Shown here piece after piece: positions 32,053 through 33,685 of a stretch of DNA of 33,685 nucleotides. A model generated the notes under the pieces. That model made no database searches, had not been told where the DNA came from, and was given only the letters and a program-made list of their open reading frames with translations. The position numbers were made by a program, and so were the translations under genes. The stretch spans positions 1-33,685 of the forward strand of contig JAGVEL010000005.1 of assembly GCA_020058285.1 (NCBI GenBank), given 5' to 3'. The DNA is from Candidatus Omnitrophota bacterium. Lineage in GTDB: Bacteria; Omnitrophota; Gorgyraeia; JAHJTE01. The stretch's first letter is position 1. Each line of letters opens with the position of its first letter.

Positions 32053-33224
32053 GTTTTGACGCAAAGCTCGCCAGTATTTTAGAGCAAAGAAAAAAACAAA
32101 GTCTTTTTCGTTGCCCGTATACCTTAGAGGGCCCTCAAGATAGTATTATTGCGATTAATGCTAAACAGTTCATTAATTTTTGCTCTAATAATTATTTGGG
32201 CTTAGCAAATGACCCTCGCTTAAAACAAGCAGCTATAGAAGCAGTGAAGAATTTTGGTACGGGTACTGCCAGCTCGCGTTTAATCTGCGGTACAACAACT
32301 TTGCATAAACAATTGGAAGAGAGTATCGCTAAATTTAAACATAGCCAGCAAGCTTTAGTTTTTAACAGCGGTTATGTGGCAAACCTGGGCATAATTTCCA
32401 GCCTAATGGGGAAGGACGGCATTATTTTTTCTGACCGGCTTAATCATGCGTCTATTGTTGATGCGATTCTCTTAAGCCGCGCTCAACTTGCCAGATATAA
32501 TCATAATAATCTAGAACATTTAGAAGAATTGTTAAAAAAGCATAAGCAGTTCAAGCAAAAATTGATTGTGACGGATACAGTGTTCAGCATGGATGGAGAT
32601 ACTGCGAATTTAGTTGGGATTGTTGAATTAGCCAAAAAATATGATTGTTTGCTGATGATCGATGAGGCTCATGCAACAGGCGTGTTTGGCGCAAATGGAG
32701 CAGGCTTGGCCGAGGAATTAGGCGTTTTGGATAAAATAGACATTCAGATGGCTACTTTAAGCAAAGCCTTGGGAAGTTTTGGCGCTTTTGTCTCTGGTAG
32801 TAAAAACTTAATCGACTACCTTATAAATGTTAGCCGGCCGCTTATCTATACAACGAGTTTACCGCCAGCAACGTTGGCTGCAAGCTTACGGGCATTGGAG
32901 ATTATTAAGAATGAGCCAGAGCGCCGCAAGAAACTCTGGGATAACATAAAATTTTTTAAGGAAAATTTAAAAAGTATTGGCCTGGATTGCCCTAAGAGCA
33001 ATTCGGCGATTATTCCCATACTAACCAAGGAAAATAAAATAACTATGGAGTTTAGCCAGAAGTTGTTTAATAGAGGTATTTTTATTCAGGGCATACGGCC
33101 GCCAACAGTGCCTGAAGGCTCAGCAAGGTTACGCCTGACAATAACTGCGACTCATACTCAGTCGGATTTAGAGCAGTGCTTGGAGGCAATTAAAATAAGT
33201 GCAAAAGAACTTGGGTTGGTGTAA
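32049..33224 (+). CDS. bioF: 8-amino-7-oxononanoate synthase
   Basis: A 391-residue PLP enzyme that joins pimeloyl-thioester and alanine, the first ring-building step of biotin synthesis. The family pattern is FCSNNYLGLANDP, GTASSRLICGTT, FNSGYVANLGI, DEAHATGVFG and the PLP-binding Lys239 in TLSKALGSFGAF. 2-amino-3-ketobutyrate ligase is a close paralog, but the four-base overlap with bioB makes BioF far more likely. bioA, bioD and a pimeloyl pathway are not in the window. Confidence 0.93.
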   Translation: MSFDAKLASILEQRKKQSLFRCPYTLEGPQDSIIAINAKQFINFCSNNYLGLANDPRLKQAAIEAVKNFGTGTASSRLICGTTTLHKQLEESIAKFKHSQQALVFNSGYVANLGIISSLMGKDGIIFSDRLNHASIVDAILLSRAQLARYNHNNLEHLEELLKKHKQFKQKLIVTDTVFSMDGDTANLVGIVELAKKYDCLLMIDEAHATGVFGANGAGLAEELGVLDKIDIQMATLSKALGSFGAFVSGSKNLIDYLINVSRPLIYTTSLPPATLAASLRALEIIKNEPERRKKLWDNIKFFKENLKSIGLDCPKSNSAIIPILTKENKITMEFSQKLFNRGIFIQGIRPPTVPEGSARLRLTITATHTQSDLEQCLEAIKISAKELGLV

Positions 33225-33229
33225 ATAAG

Positions 33230-33398
33230 GTAAATGGGTCCTGCCAAAGTTTTTATTCGCAGGAACGTTCGCTTTTGCCCAGCGCGCAAAAGCTCACTCG
33301 GTTTGGCTTCCTCGCTCGTCCTCGCACTTTGTGCTCGGACACCATGCCCGCTCGTTGCCTCTACGTCCTGCTCATATCAAACTTTGTCACCCATTTAC
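33230..33398. repeat. Structured inverted-repeat element 1 (cloverleaf-like)
   Basis: Nested complementary segments form a branched structure. GTAAATGGGT (33230-33239) pairs with 33389-33398. CAAAGTTT (33245-33252) pairs with 33379-33386. GCAGGAACGT (33259-33268) pairs with ACGTCCTGC (33363-33371) with one bulge. Inside are the hairpins GCTTTTGC/GCAAAAGC (33271-33293) and TCC..GCAC/GTGC..GGA (33319-33339). A 62-codon frame runs through it (33234-33422), but nothing about it looks protein-like. It is more GC-rich than its surroundings. It could be a non-coding RNA or a non-autonomous mobile element. Confidence 0.65.
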
Positions 33399-33420
33399 TA
33401 TAGAGTAAGTATGGAATACT

Positions 33421-33489
33421 GAGCGAACGAAGGCCTTCGATTATGCTTAGGCCGAGTGAGTCGAAGTACTAAAATCGTGATCTTCGCTC
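33421..33489. repeat. REP-like repeat within a GAGCGAA/TTCGCTC inverted repeat
   Basis: GAGCGAA (33421-33427) and TTCGCTC (33483-33489) enclose CTTCGAT...GTCGAAG (33435-33466). The inner pair is a weaker relative of the repeat at 5343-5384. Confidence 0.6.
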
Positions 33490-33554
33490 AAAAATTGCCA
33501 GATTCATTTTGTTAATAGGTACGTGAATAATTAATTGCGATGGGATTTGTGAGC

Positions 33555-33682
33555 GTGCATAAGAAATTTTTTGGCAAATGTCTGCCAGGAATTACGGCGC
33601 GCGAGTGGCGAAACTGACCGAAGGGAATTTCGCCAAACGAGCGAGACGTAAACCGCAGCAGACGGCAAAAGATTTAGAGCAC
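33555..33682. repeat. Structured inverted-repeat element 2
   Basis: Nested pairs: GTGC (33555-33558) with GCAC (33679-33682); AAATTTTTTG (33564-33573) with CAAAAGATTT (33666-33675), one wobble; GTCTGC (33580-33585) with GCAGAC (33658-33663); and an inner hairpin TGGCGAAA (33606-33613) with TTTCGCCA (33628-33635). I see no open reading frame worth calling in 33490-33685. It may continue past the window edge. Confidence 0.55.
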
Positions 33683-33685
33683 AGC

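Noticed and set aside
33234-33422. 62-codon frame after bioF
   Set aside because: It lies wholly in a nested inverted-repeat structure, has odd composition and no ribosome site.

Overview
The window reads as a compact, AT-rich bacterial chromosome from a Gram-negative (diderm) lineage that makes lipopolysaccharide: it carries a BamD-like lipoprotein partner, LptE, an LpxL-type acyltransferase, Lnt, MurJ, SecA and UppP. The protein style (short UvrC, DUF502-type remnant, LpxL with a HxGNF motif, a small CPGR zinc protein beside LarE) resembles genomes of candidate phylum Omnitrophota. That is an inference from memory of protein families; a 16S or GTDB marker search would decide it. Genes are tightly packed, often overlapping, mostly on the + strand, and many lack a clear Shine-Dalgarno sequence.

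Layout. Bases 1-394: start of a possible leftward membrane-protein gene, a tRNA-Ala(GGC) gene with a near-consensus promoter, and the leuS promoter. 395-5310: leuS, an HD-GYP phosphodiesterase, comEA and glgC. 5343-5384: a REP-like hairpin. 5400-9214: comEC (without its beta-lactamase-like domain), a BamD-like TPR protein, lptE and holA. 9177-9461: rpsT on the - strand, overlapping holA tail-to-tail. 9519-20881: murJ, a short uvrC, an MGMT-type protein, a PilT-like ATPase with altered catalytic motifs, prfB with its programmed +1 frameshift, secA, lnt and a GT-C-like membrane protein. 20891-22086: an lpxL-type gene with its own promoter and a small two-helix membrane protein.

22087-25830 is the least ordinary stretch. 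It holds an internally deleted DUF502 gene, three copies of a 198-231 bp interspersed element made of three hairpins each, and single genes lying between and after the copies: an exported protein, an M23 peptidase, a HAD phosphatase, a 26-residue basic peptide, uppP and a MazG-like protein. Stem sequences differ between copies while pairing is kept, so structure appears to be under selection. The elements fill the space between one gene and the next start codon.

25831-30023: yqeY, a DUF167 gene and a sulfur/iron-sulfur cluster (PP-loop thiolase-like protein, Nfu scaffold, small zinc-ribbon protein, LarE, cysteine desulfurase). 30038-33224: birA, then a bioB-bioF operon whose consensus promoter overlaps a BirA-type operator and a terminator-like dyad. 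33225-33685 has no convincing gene; it is filled by three successive nested inverted-repeat structures.

Together the genes cover envelope assembly, DNA uptake and repair, translation, sulfur trafficking and biotin synthesis. The strongest candidate for something undescribed is the three-hairpin repeat family at 22246, 25096 and 25621, followed by the structured non-coding block at the right end.
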